A stretch of 64,000 nt of DNA, taken from contig CANJKZ010000783.1 of the NCBI GenBank assembly GCA_947471745.1, positions 756,501-820,500 on the forward strand, given 5' to 3'. The notes below the pieces were generated by a model. That model made no database searches, had not been told where the DNA came from, and saw only the letters and a program-made list of their open reading frames with translations. Position numbers and translations under genes: made by a program. This DNA is from Closterium sp. Naga37s-1. Its lineage: Eukaryota > Streptophyta > Zygnematophyceae > Desmidiales > Closteriaceae. Position 1 is the first letter of the stretch, and every line of letters begins with the position of its first letter. This document shows, piece after piece, positions 1-10,746 of this stretch.

Positions 1-3000
1 GATGAGCTGCTAGGGCAGCTCTGCAGGCGGTGTGCCGGATGTGACAAGCATGATGCCAACGGGGAGGGTGGCGGAACTCAGGATGGTGGGTCTAAACCGG
101 TGAAGGAGCCGGTGCGTGCGAAGTCCCCGGAGGAAATTGCCCGCGACTTCATCAACGCGGAAACCGGGGGCTGGCAGGTGAGTCATGCGGAATGCGCCTG
201 TTTTCTAAACCCAAGTGTACTCATAACTCTAACTTTGCGGTTCTTTTGTTTGTCATGGACGTATTGAGTACAAACCTCCTCATAACGTTTACATACTCGC
301 GCATCACCTTGCTTCCATGGCAGAAATTTTGCAGCAAGCTGGCAACATGTTTCTTCTGGACAAACAGCGCAAACGGCATCCAGTTTTACCCCAACGACAA
401 CGAAACCCTAAGTGGATTAAAAAAGATGATGTCACCGGCAGCTGCTCCACACCTATCGATTTTGTGGACTTTCCGATGCAAGCGAACCCTGAAAACGGTC
501 TCCGTCACTTACACGAACACTCGATGCCTCATAGCCAAAAGGCTTCGCAAGAAGGTGCTAGCAGCACTGGGCATCAAGAGAAGAAACGACCACGAGGGTG
601 TCGAGGACCCCAAGGAGCTTGACGACGCCGAGCTGTTGATCGGCTATGGGAACGGTGAGTAAGCAGCCATGTATAGGATCTCGAGTTTCCCCCCATCTCC
701 GTCACGCGCTCGCCCCTGCCTTACTCTCTGCCTGGCAGAGCCACTGCAGGGCGTAGAAGGTGCCTAACCTGCTCCATTCCCCCCATCTCTGTCTCGCCCC
801 TTCCTTTACTCTCTGCCTGGCAGAGCCACTGCAAGGCACGGCAGCGCCTAACCTGCTCCTTTCCCCCCATCTCCGTCTCGCCCTTGCCTTACTCTCTGCC
901 TGGCAGAGCCACTGCAAGGCACGGCAGCGCCTAACCTGCTCCTTTCCCCCCATCTCTGTCTCGCCCCTGCCTTACTCTCTGCCTGGCAGAGCCACTGCAA
1001 GGCACGGCAGCGCCTAACCTGCTCCTTTCCCCCCATCTCTGTCTCGCCCCTGCCTTACTCTCTGCCTGGTAGAGCCACTGCAGGGCGTAGAAGGTGCCTA
1101 ACGTGCTCCTTTCCCCCCATCTCCGTCTCGCCCCTGCCTTACTCTCTGCCTGGCAGAGCCACTGCAGGGCGTAGAAGGTGCCTAACCTGCTCCTTTCCCC
1201 CCATCTCCGTCTCGCCCCTGCCTTACTCTCTGCCTGGCAAAGCCACTGCAGGGCGTAGAAGGTGCCTAACCTACTCCTTTCCCCCCATCTCCGTCTCGCC
1301 CCTGCCTTACTCTCTGCCTGGCAGAGCCACTTCAGGGCGTAGAAGGTGCCTAACCTGCTCCTTTCCCCCCATCTCTGCCTCGCCCCTGCCTTACTCTCTG
1401 CCTGGCAGAGCCACTGCAGGGCGTAGAAGGTGCCTAACCTGCTCCTTTCCCCCCATCTCTGTCTCGCCCCTGCCTTACTCTCTGCCTGGCAGAGCCACTG
1501 CAAGGCACGGCAGCGCCTAACCTGCTCCTTTCCCCCCATCTCTGTCTCGCCCCTGCCTTACTCTCTGCCTGGCAGAGCCACTGCAGGGCGTAGAAGGTGC
1601 CTAACCTGCTCCTTTCCCCCCATCTCTGACTCGCCCCCGCCTTACTCTCTGCCTGGCAGAGCCACTGCAGGGCGTAGAAGGTGACTAACCTGCTCCTTTC
1701 CCCCCATCTCTGTCTCGCCCTTGCCTTACTCTCTGCCTGGCAGAGCCACTGCAAGGCAAGGCAGTGCCTAACCTGCTCCTTTCCCCCCATCTCTGTCTCG
1801 CCCCTGCCTTACTCTCTGCCTGGCAGAGCCACTGCAGGGCGTAGAAGGTGCCTAACCTGCTCCTTTCCCCCCATCTCTGTCTCGCCCCTGCCTTACTCTC
1901 TGTCTGGCAGAGCCACTGCAAGGCGTAGAAGGTGCCTAAACTGCTCCTTCCCCCCCATCTCCGTCTCGCCCCTGCCTTACTCTCTGCCTGGCAGAGCCAC
2001 TGCAAGGCACGGCAGCGCCTAACCTGCTCCTTTCCCCCCATCTCTGTCTCGCCCCTGCCTTACTCTCTGCCTGGCAGAGCCACTGCAGGGCGTAGAAGGT
2101 GCCTAACCTGCTCCTTTCCCCCCATCTCTGTCTCGCCCCTGCCTTACTCTCTGCCTGGCAGAGCCACTGCAAGGCACGGCAGCGCCTAACCTGCTCCTTT
2201 CCCCCCATCTCTGTCTCGCCCCTGCCTTACTCTCTGCCTGGCAGAGCCACTGCAGGGCGTAGAAGGTGCCTAACCTGCTCCTTTCCCCCCATCTCTGACT
2301 CGCCCCCGCCTTACTCTCTGCCTGGCAGAGCCACTGCAGGGCGTAGAAGGTGCCTAACCTGCTCCTTTCCCCCCATCTCTGTCTCGCCCTTGCCTTACTC
2401 TCTGCCTGGCAGAGCCACTGCAAGGCACGGCAGTGCCTAACCTGCTCCTTTCCCCCCATCTCTGTCTCGCCCCTGCCTTACTCTCTGCCTGGCAGAGCCA
2501 CTGCAGGGCGTAGAAGGTGCCTAACCTGCTCCTTTCCCCCCATCTCTGTCTCGCCCCTGCCTTACTCTCTGTCTGGCAGAGCCACTGCAAGGCGTAGAAG
2601 GTGCCTAAACTGCTCCTTCCCCCCCATCTCCGTCTCGCCCCTGCCTTACTCTCTGCCTGGCAGAGCCACTGCAAGGCACGGCAGCGCCTAACCTGCTCCT
2701 TTCCCCCCATCTCTGTCTCGCCCCTGCCTTACTCTCTGCCTGGCAGAGCCACTGCAGGGCGTAGAAGGTGCCTAACCTGCTCCATTCCCCCCATCTCTGT
2801 CTCGCCCCTTCCTTTACTCTCTGCCTGGCAGAGCCACTGCAAGGCACGGCAGCGCCTAACCTGCTCCTTTCCCCCCATCTCCGTCTCGCCCCTGCCTTAC
2901 TCTCTGCCTGGCAGAGCCACTGCAGGGCGTAGAAGGTGCCTAACCTGCTCCTTTCCCCCCATCTCCGTCTCGCCCCTGCCTTATTCACTCTTTCCTGAAC

Positions 3001-3495
3001 TCCCTTTTACCACTTTACAGAAGAGTGGGGACCGGACTGGCACGTAGACGACAACACGAAGTGGCCTTTTTCGAGCGAAATCTTCAGTGCGGGAATTTTC
3101 GCTGCATTCGTGAGATCGGGCATGGCACTGGGGGTATGGAAGACCCGCCAGATTGCTTTTGCATTGTTCGCTGTAAGTACAAGCCCCTTGATTCTGATTT
3201 TGATTTTTTTGTTCCATCCTCTCCAGAATCTTATTGCCATTATCGTTCATTGCACTTGGAATACCCGATCTTGGAGAAGACCGCCGACGAGAAGTTGAGC
3301 AGCAAACCCGACTACAACAGGCCATTGTACGAGGAGAAAGTAAAGTGGTGCCGGAAGTGGGTGGAGCATGCCGTCACCAACCTTGGGGTGAGCTATGATG
3401 AAGACAGGGAGGTGTTTGTGTTTGGCAACGGCATCCTCATTGATGCGAGTGACTACGCAGCTGGATTCAAGAAGACGACTACTGTTTTGCAGTAG
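1..3495 (+). CDS. Unknown host protein, 3' part of gene, four exons
   Basis: The gene enters from the left edge. Exon 1 (1-177, ends CAG|GTGAGT) is phase 0. Exon 2 (324-654) follows AG at 322-323, is open in the matching phase and ends AACG|GTGAGT. Exon 3 (3021-3172) follows TTTACAG and precedes GTAAGT; its phase fits exon 2 and it reads EEWGPDWHVDD...ALFA. The last exon ends at TAG 3493-3495 and reads ...YEEKVKWCRKWVEHAV...ASDYAAGFKK. Its acceptor is unresolved: the good pyrimidine tract at 3226 is out of phase, while AG at 3276 or 3279 is in phase but has a weaker tract. The product is basic and Lys/Glu-rich in places, with no signal peptide or membrane segment in the visible part. I do not recognise the family. 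Seen: splice sites and phase. Inferred: that all four exons form one transcript. The intron 655-3020 is largely minisatellite. Confidence 0.6.
685..2992. repeat. 84-bp intronic minisatellite with ~669-bp higher-order repeat
   Basis: About 27 head-to-tail copies of an 83/84-bp unit fill the intron between exons 2 and 3 of the first gene. Each unit contains a pyrimidine-rich stretch followed by CTGCCTGGCAG, so it resembles a 3' splice site. Two variants alternate: units ending CAGGGCGTAGAAGGT and units ending CAAGGCACGGCAGC. The stretch from about 1430 recurs at about 2099 with the same variant order, giving a 669-bp period of eight units. Long open frames on both strands here are a by-product of the unit length, not genes. 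Confidence 0.95.
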
Positions 3496-3652
3496 CGCAG
3501 CATGTTTCCCGGATTTGTTGCTTTTATTGACTGAATAATTTATGTTTGTAGACACATTTTTCTTCAGGTGAAGCAAAACAACCTATTAGTATCATTTGAA
3601 ATCGTTCAGGTTTAGCTACATATTAATAATTATTGGTATGAAATATGTAGGA

Positions 3653-3658
3653 AATAAA
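3653..3658 (+). promoter_or_regulatory. Possible poly(A) signal AATAAA
   Basis: AATAAA lies about 160 bases after the stop of the first gene, in AT-rich sequence. This position suits a 3' UTR. The hexamer alone is weak evidence. Confidence 0.3.
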
Positions 3659-3659
3659 A

Positions 3660-5485
3660 TTGGGTGTTGCAACGCTTACATTGTCCATGTTTTGACTGTA
3701 CAGTAAAATATTTTATCATATTTATTGCTAGGGAGTCTCGTTTCGACCGAAGCGCGATGGTGGTGGAAATCCGCCGGAAACCGTGTCTGCTTTCCATCGG
3801 AAATCATCCAGTCCCTTCGGGATGGAAAACCGACGGAAAATACAGTGACGATACCAGTGCGCCACTCGGTGGAATTCCGTCGGAACAAGTTGAGAGTGTT
3901 CCGACGGATTTCCATTGGTTGGGCAGAAAACCTAACCAAAACCGCCTGTTTTCAGGCCCAGTTTTTTGTGATGGCACCCAGCTCATGAATGTCATCCTTG
4001 CGTTCATTAATGTCATTCTCGTTAAGTCATCTCCCAGCTCCATGCGACGGCTCCAGGCAATGAACCCGTTTGTTCACTCGCCACTGAGGGCGTGGGGAAC
4101 GAAGCGAGCTGTTTATCCCCACCACCCGTTTGTTAACGTTAACGGGTTTCCCCTTAGTAGCGGCTCGCCAACCACTTCTGTAACGTACGACGTTACAGCC
4201 ATCACGCAGAAGCGTTCGGGGTGAAGAGCATCTAGCAGCTCGATTGCCATCCGGAAAATTCCCTGTTATCTCAAACGGCTCTATTTTCCGTCTTCTCGAG
4301 CTCGCGGCTCGAGCTATACGACCATCGGCCTCGCTTCCAACGGTCACGCGGTTCGTCGACGGATCCGCGAAGAATCAGTCGCCTTCCGTGTGCGGAGCAA
4401 TCATTTGCTACGCGAAATGATTCCGCGAGCGGCTCTTTGTACGGAACCGAGCGTTTTCTCATGCCGTCGGTGGTGGTAGTAGTTCCGTGTGACACCTCCG
4501 GCGGGTGTGCTTTTGAGTCGACTCAAAAGTCGACTCAAAAGAGGATGCTTGTACCAACCGAGCGTTTTCCCTCCGGTAATTGTAGCTCCGCGTGACGCGA
4601 ACTTGAATACCATCAAGTCACGCGTCCGGCGGGCGAACACTGTGTGCAAACAACAAGTGCGCTGCCATGCCAGCCGTAGGAGAGAGGCGAAGTCAATGAG
4701 AAACCTGCGAAAATGTTTGGTAATTCGTGAGAAAGTCGTTAAAACCGGAGGTCCAAGAGTTTCTAAGTTAGGAAGGTTGAAAGGGGAGAGAAATGTGACT
4801 GGCTCGCGAGCCAGGGTGGTGTCGAAATTGGTGGTCTGGGGTCGCTAAGGAAGAAAATTTCGCGAAATAAAACAGATCTGGAATGCAACGTCAGAACTGG
4901 TTCGCAGACAGTTTCGGACGGGCTTCAAATTTGTTGGCGAAATCGTCACTGCTTTCATCCTTGCTAGAACAACTTTTTTCGCGTGACAAAAATTGTCCCC
5001 CCGATTTGCAAAGTGAGTCGGTACCTACTGGGTCACCCCTTCTCAAAGTTAGGAAGGTTGAGGCACTTTGGGGCTGTTTGGGACTCCGGTTTTAAGGCGA
5101 CAACGGGAAAGGCAAGACTAAGAAATGAGGCATGGAGAGTGAGCGAAGAGGGAGAGGGATCGTCAGGGGTAAGGGAGAGAGAGGAGACAGAGAGAGAAAT
5201 TGGGAGGAAACGGGAACGGGGAGAATCAAATGTTCCCAGGGAAAATCATATGTTTCTTTTCTTCTTCTTTTCTTGAGAAATTTAGCTGCAAATTTCTGGC
5301 GTCTACTGCCAGCTGTTTGCCATGCCTCGTGATGATGAGGCCTAGTAGGGAATCAGGGCCTAGTCGGGATCACTCCGGTGCTGAATCTCGTTGAGCATTG
5401 AACCACGAAATTTTAGAAGAGACAGTGGCAGGATAAGCAGCACCGGATTGGCATACTTTGACCAAAAGTAGTTCGAGAATGCATT
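3660..5485. other. Intergenic: palindromic and degenerate repeats, no gene seen
   Basis: No coding pattern with splice sites is visible. At 3745-3920 a GGAAA-CCGNCGG-AAA motif recurs about five times in both orientations. GTTAACGTTAAC (4132-4143) is a perfect palindrome. The stretch 4435-4510 and the stretch 4550-4640 are degenerate copies of each other, sharing ACCGAGCGTTTTC and TAG-TCCG-GTGAC. The phrase AAGTTAGGAAGGTTGA recurs near 4765 and 5046. From 5110 to 5275 the sequence is purine-rich. I infer decayed repeats. Confidence 0.5.
4510..4529. repeat. Perfect 20-bp palindrome CTTTTGAGTCGACTCAAAAG
   Basis: The 20-base palindrome is followed at once by a second copy of its right arm (TCGACTCAAAAG, 4530-4541). 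It could be the remnant of inverted repeats or a dyad binding site. No gene depends on it here. Confidence 0.7.
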
Positions 5486-5792
5486 GAGCATTTTGGCACT
5501 TCTTGCTCTTGGTGGCTCTGCTGCTGCTAGATGTCGACAAATGGATGGACCAGATCGTGCCTGCCGGGGATCAGACAGATGGGAAGCTATCGAGGGGCGT
5601 GCTGCTGTGTGCAGCAGGCATCATCGCTAAGAGCGACCTCACTAAATGTGTGGCTGATGGGGGGCTTGCTGGTACTGATGCTGCTGATTTGGGGGTTGCC
5701 GGTGGGGAATCTGCTGCTACTACTGCGGCTGGAACAGTTCCTGGGGGGGACTGGGGAGGAGGGGAGCAGCAGCAGCCGAGTTACATACCGGA

Positions 5793-6070
5793 AGGGGCCA
5801 AGTCAGTGAAGTGCAGGAAGAAGATCGTCATATCACTTGCTGTCTCCAACGGTCATGTGGGCCCATGTGCTATCCATTCTTTTAAGGTGACCCCTCTTCT
5901 TGGGGATGTATCCAATGGGGCCAAGTCAGTGAAGTGCAGTGAAGAAGACCGCCTTGTCCCTTGCTGTCTCCAACGGTCATGTGAGTCCATGTGCTATCCA
6001 TTCAGTTGAAATCACCCCTCTTCGTGGCTGGGGGAAGATCACCTTGTCCCTTGCTGTCTCCAACGGTCAT
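5793..6070 (+). repeat. HAP2 exon array 1: KKIV-SLAVSNGH exon, three copies
   Basis: A segment of about 115 bp recurs, ending in CTTGCTGTCTCCAACGGTCAT at 5856, 5980 and 6070. Copies 2 and 3 end CAT|GTGAGT, a good splice donor, while copy 1 has GTGGGC there. The first two copies start with GGGGCCAAGTCAGTGAAGTG and the third starts later. Each encodes the HAP2 strand (K)I-SLAVSNGH. Confidence 0.85.
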
Positions 6071-6518
6071 GTGAGTCCACACAGGCCTGCTTCACCAAGA
6101 AACTTCACACAGAAATCCAACCCCCTTGAAAAACCTCGAAAAACAGCACAAGTGCTTTTATATTCTTCCTCTTGTTCCTCCCTCCTCTTCTTCCTCCTCT
6201 TCTCCTGCCTCTTCTCCCTCCTCTTCCTCCCCTCCAGACGCTAGGCACAGAGGCAATAGGCAGTGCTGACTCGCGTCAATGACAGCACAAGTGCTGCTGG
6301 TGGAAGAAACGGAGACAGCAGCAAGGGAAATATCGGCAAAGGAGGGGATGGCAGAAGTGCGGGAGGAAACAGCAGCGAGAGAGGTGATGGCGGAGGAGCA
6401 GGAGAAAACAGCACCGAGGGAGGAGATGGAGGAGGAGGGAATGGCACTGTGGCAGGAGGAGGAGGTGGAGGAGGAGGGGGAGGAGGAGGAGGAAAAGGAG
6501 GGGCAGGATTGGAGAGGA

Positions 6519-6982
6519 GGTTAGCAGACCCTGTGAAGATCACGGTGGTGAAGACACCAGTCTATGCTGTGTACCCACTCACGTTCCTGCAGGTAAGGTT
6601 GATGTAGTGCTGGCAGCAGACGGAGGTAAGGGCCTGGGAGGCGGTTAGCAGACCCTGTGAAGATCACAGAGGTGAAGACGCCAGTCTACGCCTTGTACCC
6701 TCTCACGTTCCTGCAGGTAAGCCTTGATCTCGAGCAGGCAGCAACGAAGCATAAGCAGCCGAGCAGCAGGAACAGGTAAGGAGCGGGGTTGGGGCGGAGG
6801 GAGTGGAGAGGAGGTTAGCAGAACCTGTGAAGATCACCTTGGTGATGACACCGGTCTATGCCGCGTATCCTCTCACATTCCTGCAGGTAAGCCTTGTTCT
6901 CGCGTAGGCAGTAGAAGGAGGTAAGGCCCGGGAGGCGGTGAAGACACCAGTCTATGCCGTGTACCCTCTCACGTTCCTGCAG
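6519..6982 (+). repeat. HAP2 exon array 2: KTPVYAVYPLTFLQ exon, four copies
   Basis: Four copies end at CAG|GTAAGG (6592), CAG|GTAAGC (6716), CAG|GTAAGC (6886) and CAG|GTCAGC (6982). The first three begin TTAGCAGA-CCTGTGAAGATCAC and encode LADPVKIT-VKTPVYA-YPLTFLQ with small differences. The fourth (from about 6938) holds only the second half. Each has its own donor, so these are duplicated exons rather than a protein repeat. Confidence 0.85.
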
Positions 6983-7205
6983 GTCAGCCCGGAGCTGTGG
7001 TTTCCGTGAGGGCATCTTGAGGCGTGTCAAAATTCTATGCCCGTGTTTCATGTAACCCCTCCCCTCGCATTCATGTGGCATCCTTGAGGGCAGAGGAGGT
7101 GTTATGTGCGAGCGTATCAAGATCTCGTAATTGTTTTTAACCGTGTTTTCTTGACCTTTTCTCCCCCCTGCCCTTTCCACTCTCCGCCTGATTGCCACGT
7201 GGCAG

Positions 7206-7815
7206 TCCTTCAATGGCCGACCGTATGAGGTGGTGGTGACTACAATGGGGTGCAGGGACGGTGCATATGACAGCAACCCCACCTGCGGCTGGTTTCTCTA
7301 TCCTGACGGCTCCAGGGTTCCCAACAGCCAGGTGAATCCATACTTTGAGAGTCAACCAGTCACCTCACCTGAGCAACTGGGTAGTGGTGGTAGTGACTAC
7401 AACGTGGTGCAGGGACGGTGCGTATGACAGCGACCCCACCTGCGGCTGGTTTCTCTACCCTGATGGCACCAGAGTGCCCAACAGCCAGGTAAGAATTCTC
7501 AGGCATGCTACTTTCAGGGTTCTCACGGATCCCACATGTGGCTGGTTTCTCTTCTCGGACGGCACAAGAGTGCCCAACAGCCAGGTGATTCCACACTCTG
7601 AGAGTCGCCCACTCACCTGAGCAACGGGGTGCAGGGATGGTGCGTATTACAGTATTCCTATGTGTGGTTGCTTCCTCTATCCCGACAGCTCCTGAGTGCC
7701 CTACAGCAAGTTAAGAGAAGCTTACATGTTGTAGGCATGCTACTTTTAGGGTTCTCACGGATCCCACATGTGGATGGTTCTTCTATCCGGACGGGTCCAG
7801 AGAGCCCTACAGCCA
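7206..7815 (+). repeat. HAP2 exon array 3: NPTCGWFLYPDG exon, about five copies
   Basis: The full copy is 7206-7331. Partial copies follow at about 7383-7488 (ends CAG|GTAAGA), 7518-7584 (ends CAG|GTGATT), 7630-7708 and 7748-7815. The first two partial copies keep the PTCGWFL--DGTRVPNSQ core; the last two are degenerate. Phrases such as GGCATGCTACTTT plus GGGTTCTCACGGATCCCAC before copies 3 and 5 show that intron sequence was copied too. Confidence 0.82.
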
Positions 7816-8185
7816 GTTGAATGAGAAGATTCACGCTTAGTAGAGCAACCAGGTTAGGTGGTGCTTATGACAGCAGTGTGAATTATATTTATATTAACCG
7901 CACACAGTCTCTGAACGTAGACTTTCTCAAATCCTGTTCTTGTGTTTCCTTTTGCCCCTATTCAGGGGTTCTGCTGCAGTTGCAGTGGTGGTGACACGTG
8001 GAAAGAATCCATTGTTCTGGACAATCCGCAGCAGTTCAGGGCTGACCTGGACTGTAGCCTGTGGCGGCAGAGTGAGTGGCTGCAAAAGGGAGGGTGTTTT
8101 TTGTGGGGGTTAAGAAGAGAAAGAGAGTGACTAGGGGAAGGGATGGGGAGTTTTGGGGGGAAGGGGAGGAGGAAGAGACAGGGAG

Positions 8186-8298
8186 GGTACATTTGTAGTA
8201 GCGGGAATACATTTTGTGTGAGGTTGATTTTGAGAATTCTCAAAAACAACCTCAAACAAAAGGGGTACATTTGCAGTAGGGGGGGGGGGGGGGGGGGG
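8186..8298. repeat. 34-bp near-perfect palindrome between direct repeats, then poly-G
   Basis: Bases 8220-8253 form a palindrome with one mismatched pair, centred on GAGAATTCTC. GGTACATTTGTAGTAG (from about 8187) and GGTACATTTGCAGTAG (from about 8264) flank it as direct repeats. A run of about 20 G follows (8279-8298). It lies in the HAP2 intron between 8072 and 8410. Confidence 0.75.
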
Positions 8299-8468
8299 AA
8301 TTTGCTTCAATTCAGATAACAGCGTACGGCAAGAGGCTCTTCTCATTCTGATTCGGTATTGTTCTCTTCTCTTCTGTTTCACGTCTTGACACTTCCTCCC
8401 CCCATCCCAGAGCTGTTCTTTGGAGGAGTGCCCTCCAGCTCTCACTGCCTTTGATTCAACGACACCTG

Positions 8469-9559
8469 GTCAGTTGTGGCACTTTTTTTTTCTTATTAAT
8501 ATCTAAACTCGAAAGGCCGCACATAGGTGTGTTATAACCCACCAGTTGTCTCCTCTCCTATGCCACATTCTTCCCCACCTCTTCACCCCTCCACGTCCCA
8601 ACCACCCCCGCATCAAAACAATTTTGTTCTTTTTGCTTTGTTCTTTGTTGTGTTTCAAAGCTTCTTTAGGGTTGGAATCGCTGGTACATCATCTATCTCG
8701 TGTCAAACTGGAGGTGCAATAAGGAAAATTTGTGAAAATGATTGCTTGCTTGCTTGAGAGTTTATACCATTTTTTTGGTGTGTTTCCTTCAGATGCCTAT
8801 TCATATTGCCTCTTCTAATAGTTATTGACATGGTGTAAGAATGCATTACATCTTCCATGTGTGTGATTTGTGGGACTTGTTAGGGATTTGGTGGCTATCC
8901 TTGCAATTTTGTTGGTTTAGGATGTCTACATTATTTGGCTGGGTGTATTTCCCTTTAGCGCTAAAAATGGGAAGGTCATTTTCGAAGTGGATAGGACGAG
9001 CCCGTAGTTTTGCGATGTGAAGGGTTGGCCCTTGATTTGTTTCGGCGCATACAAAGTAGTTTTTCGACGGCCGACGTGCAATGGACTGCGTTGCTAATTT
9101 CCGAGTGGTCCAGGGTAAGTATTAGCAGAGGAAGCAGCCAATTTCCGGAATCGACCACCTTTGCATGCATTCGATTCGCAAATGCTAGAGAACCACGTGG
9201 CGGCGCAGAGGAGAAACCCTCGAAAATCTCGCGGGGATGATTATGATTGGTCGAGATATGATGGCTGACAGAAATTTACAGTCCAGTACAACATTGCATG
9301 GGTCCCCACTGGTCTGGTCTGGCTTTTAGAGCAAGACTCCCAACGGGATTCATACCGCAATTCTTGCACAGCCTTTGTTAAGTGCCCGTACTTGTAGCCA
9401 CAACCATGTCTTGAACAATGTCCTGAAAGTACGGCTCATGTAAGAGGGGAGCGCGTATAATAGTCGAACGGAGGTCTTTTTCTTATTTCACAACATCTCT
9501 TCCACTTTTCTTCAGCTTCTTCTCTTCATTGCAGCTATTCTGCTTCCTTCCCTTAGTCG
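8469..9559. other. Intergenic; later HAP2 exons not found; possible promoter of next gene
   Basis: The sequence is AT-rich to about 8960 with no recognisable exon; the missing HAP2 exons are not seen. A G-box core CACGTG sits at 9194-9199. From 9240 to 9559 the sequence precedes the ATG of the next gene and could hold its promoter. Confidence 0.4.
9456..9462 (+). promoter_or_regulatory. Possible TATA box (TATAATA)
   Basis: TATAATA lies about 100 bases before the chosen ATG (9560), a plausible distance for a core promoter with a short 5' UTR. A pyrimidine-rich stretch (9477-9535) follows. This rests on position only. Confidence 0.25.
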
Positions 9560-10662
9560 ATGGAGCCTTCGATGGAAGTCGAGGCTGCAGGCTTGCGTAT
9601 GCGCCTCTCACGGGTAGAGTTCGAGAACATGCGACACAAGCGTGGGGAATGGACCGAGAATACGCTCAACTTCTTGTTGGTGTAAGATGTACTTGTAGGA
9701 TTAGCGCTCTAAGAGTGGTGGCTGTTTTCGAGATTAACGTACTCTCTGACAAGAGTATGCGTTGTAGCGATCGCATTGTTGTACAACCTACGAGCTCTTG
9801 CAGCTGTGCCATTTTTCGAGGGTATTTTCTCGCGACTGATATCATTGGCGGAACCGATCGGGCTTTCCGAACAGATATACTTTAGCTCTCCACGACAGAC
9901 CCATATTTTCGAAAACGCGATTGGCGTAAACAGAAGTGTAGGGCAGCGATCGCCTTGAGTTCTTTTAATGTTCGTGTTATGTTGCTTTCAGGATGCTTGC
10001 AAAGGAGAGGCCGACTGCGGAGCAGCTTTCGAAGGTTGAAATCGTCCCCATGAGCAAGGTCAACAAGGCCAGGGCGAAACGTCCTTACGAACCCATGGGT
10101 CCTGGCAGACGCGCAGGAATGCTCTACAAGCAACTGGTTGTCTTCCCGCTTTGGTCCAGGTCAGGTCGAACTGTGCTCCTTTCTGCGTGACTGTTTAGTC
10201 CTCGAAACATACATGGGTTTTCCGATTGTTTTAGATTCTACGCGCTGGATAAACTTTCGCCACATGACCCCATGCAGAATTACTGAAGAACCTCGAGCCC
10301 GCTGTAGCCTTTTTTTACCTTTCCGGCCCGACAGTTTGGCCGACGAGCTGGGGTATTACGTTGCGACGCGTCTTTTGCATTTCGATCCTTAGTTACTGTC
10401 TCCACCACACAGGCACACCAATCTCGCCCAAGAGGTTGTCAAGTAAGTACCCCGTTCTTTTAGATCATCATATGTGCTTGTAAACGTCATGGTAGAACAG
10501 GAACTAAATTTATCGGAAACTCATATGTTGAGCAGATGGCTGGAGGTGCAGCTTTTGATGGAGGTATCTCGAGGAGAAACAAACCTCGGCCTAGAGGAGA
10601 AGGAAATATTTCGCGACATCAGGAGCCGGATTACGAGCGGTTGGAAGCTTGACAATGCGGGA
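9560..10662 (+). CDS. Unknown host protein, exons 1-5 (N-terminal part of the coiled-coil locus)
   Basis: Five small exons fit one another in phase: 9560-9681 (MEPSMEVEAAGLRMRLSRVE..., ends before GTAAGA), 9992-10159 (MLAKERPTAEQLSKVEIVPM..., ends before GTCAGG), 10278-10352 (ITEEPRARCSLFLPF..., ends before GTATTA), 10413-10442 (HTNLAQEVVK, ends before GTAAGT) and 10536-10662 (WLEVQLLMEVSRGETNLGLE..., ends before GTTAGT). Every acceptor is a CAG or an AG after a tract, and each join keeps the frame, which chance is unlikely to give. The protein is charged and basic in exon 2 (KVNKARAKRPYEPMGPGRR). No known domain is recognised. The start is the first ATG of the open exon. Whether all exons join the coiled-coil part downstream is an inference from the shared frame. 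Confidence 0.55.
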
Positions 10663-10746
10663 GTTAGTTCGCGGTGCAAACTTGTCTTCCATTTTGTTAC
10701 TCGAAACAGGATAAGTGCTAATCTGTTCAATTTCGGGTTCATGCAG

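Larger units (their letters stand above)
5486..8468 (+). pseudogene. HAP2: HAP2/GCS1 gamete-fusion protein, N-terminal half, with multiplied exons
   Basis: HAP2/GCS1 is the conserved membrane fusogen of eukaryotic gametes, anchored by a C-terminal membrane helix. The sequence shows its N-terminal ectodomain in order: a hydrophobic leader (about 5486-5530), IIAKSDLTKC (about 5620), VKCRKKIVISLAVSNG (about 5805), a Gly-rich insert (6290-6515), KTPVYAVYPLTFLQ, then SFNGRPYEVVVTT and NPTCGWFLYPDGSRVPNSQ (exon 7206-7331), GFCCSCSGGD (exon 7966-8071) and LFFGGVPSSSHCL (exon 8411-8468). Splice sites flank these pieces and 7206-7331 is exactly 42 codons. It is broken: no ATG precedes the leader (an in-frame stop lies at 5485-5487), the last exon has TGA where plant HAP2 has the Arg of HCLRF, and nothing of the second half, including the membrane anchor, appears downstream. 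The family call is strong; loss of function is inferred. Confidence 0.82.

Noticed and set aside
685-2992. Many 60-200-residue open frames on both strands (MGGKEQVRRCRALQWLCQ type)
   Set aside because: They follow the 84-bp satellite unit, a multiple of three, in several frames. They are satellite translation, not genes.
9010-9240. A 76-residue open frame upstream of the coiled-coil locus
   Set aside because: No homology, splice context or codon pattern supports it; more likely promoter-side sequence.
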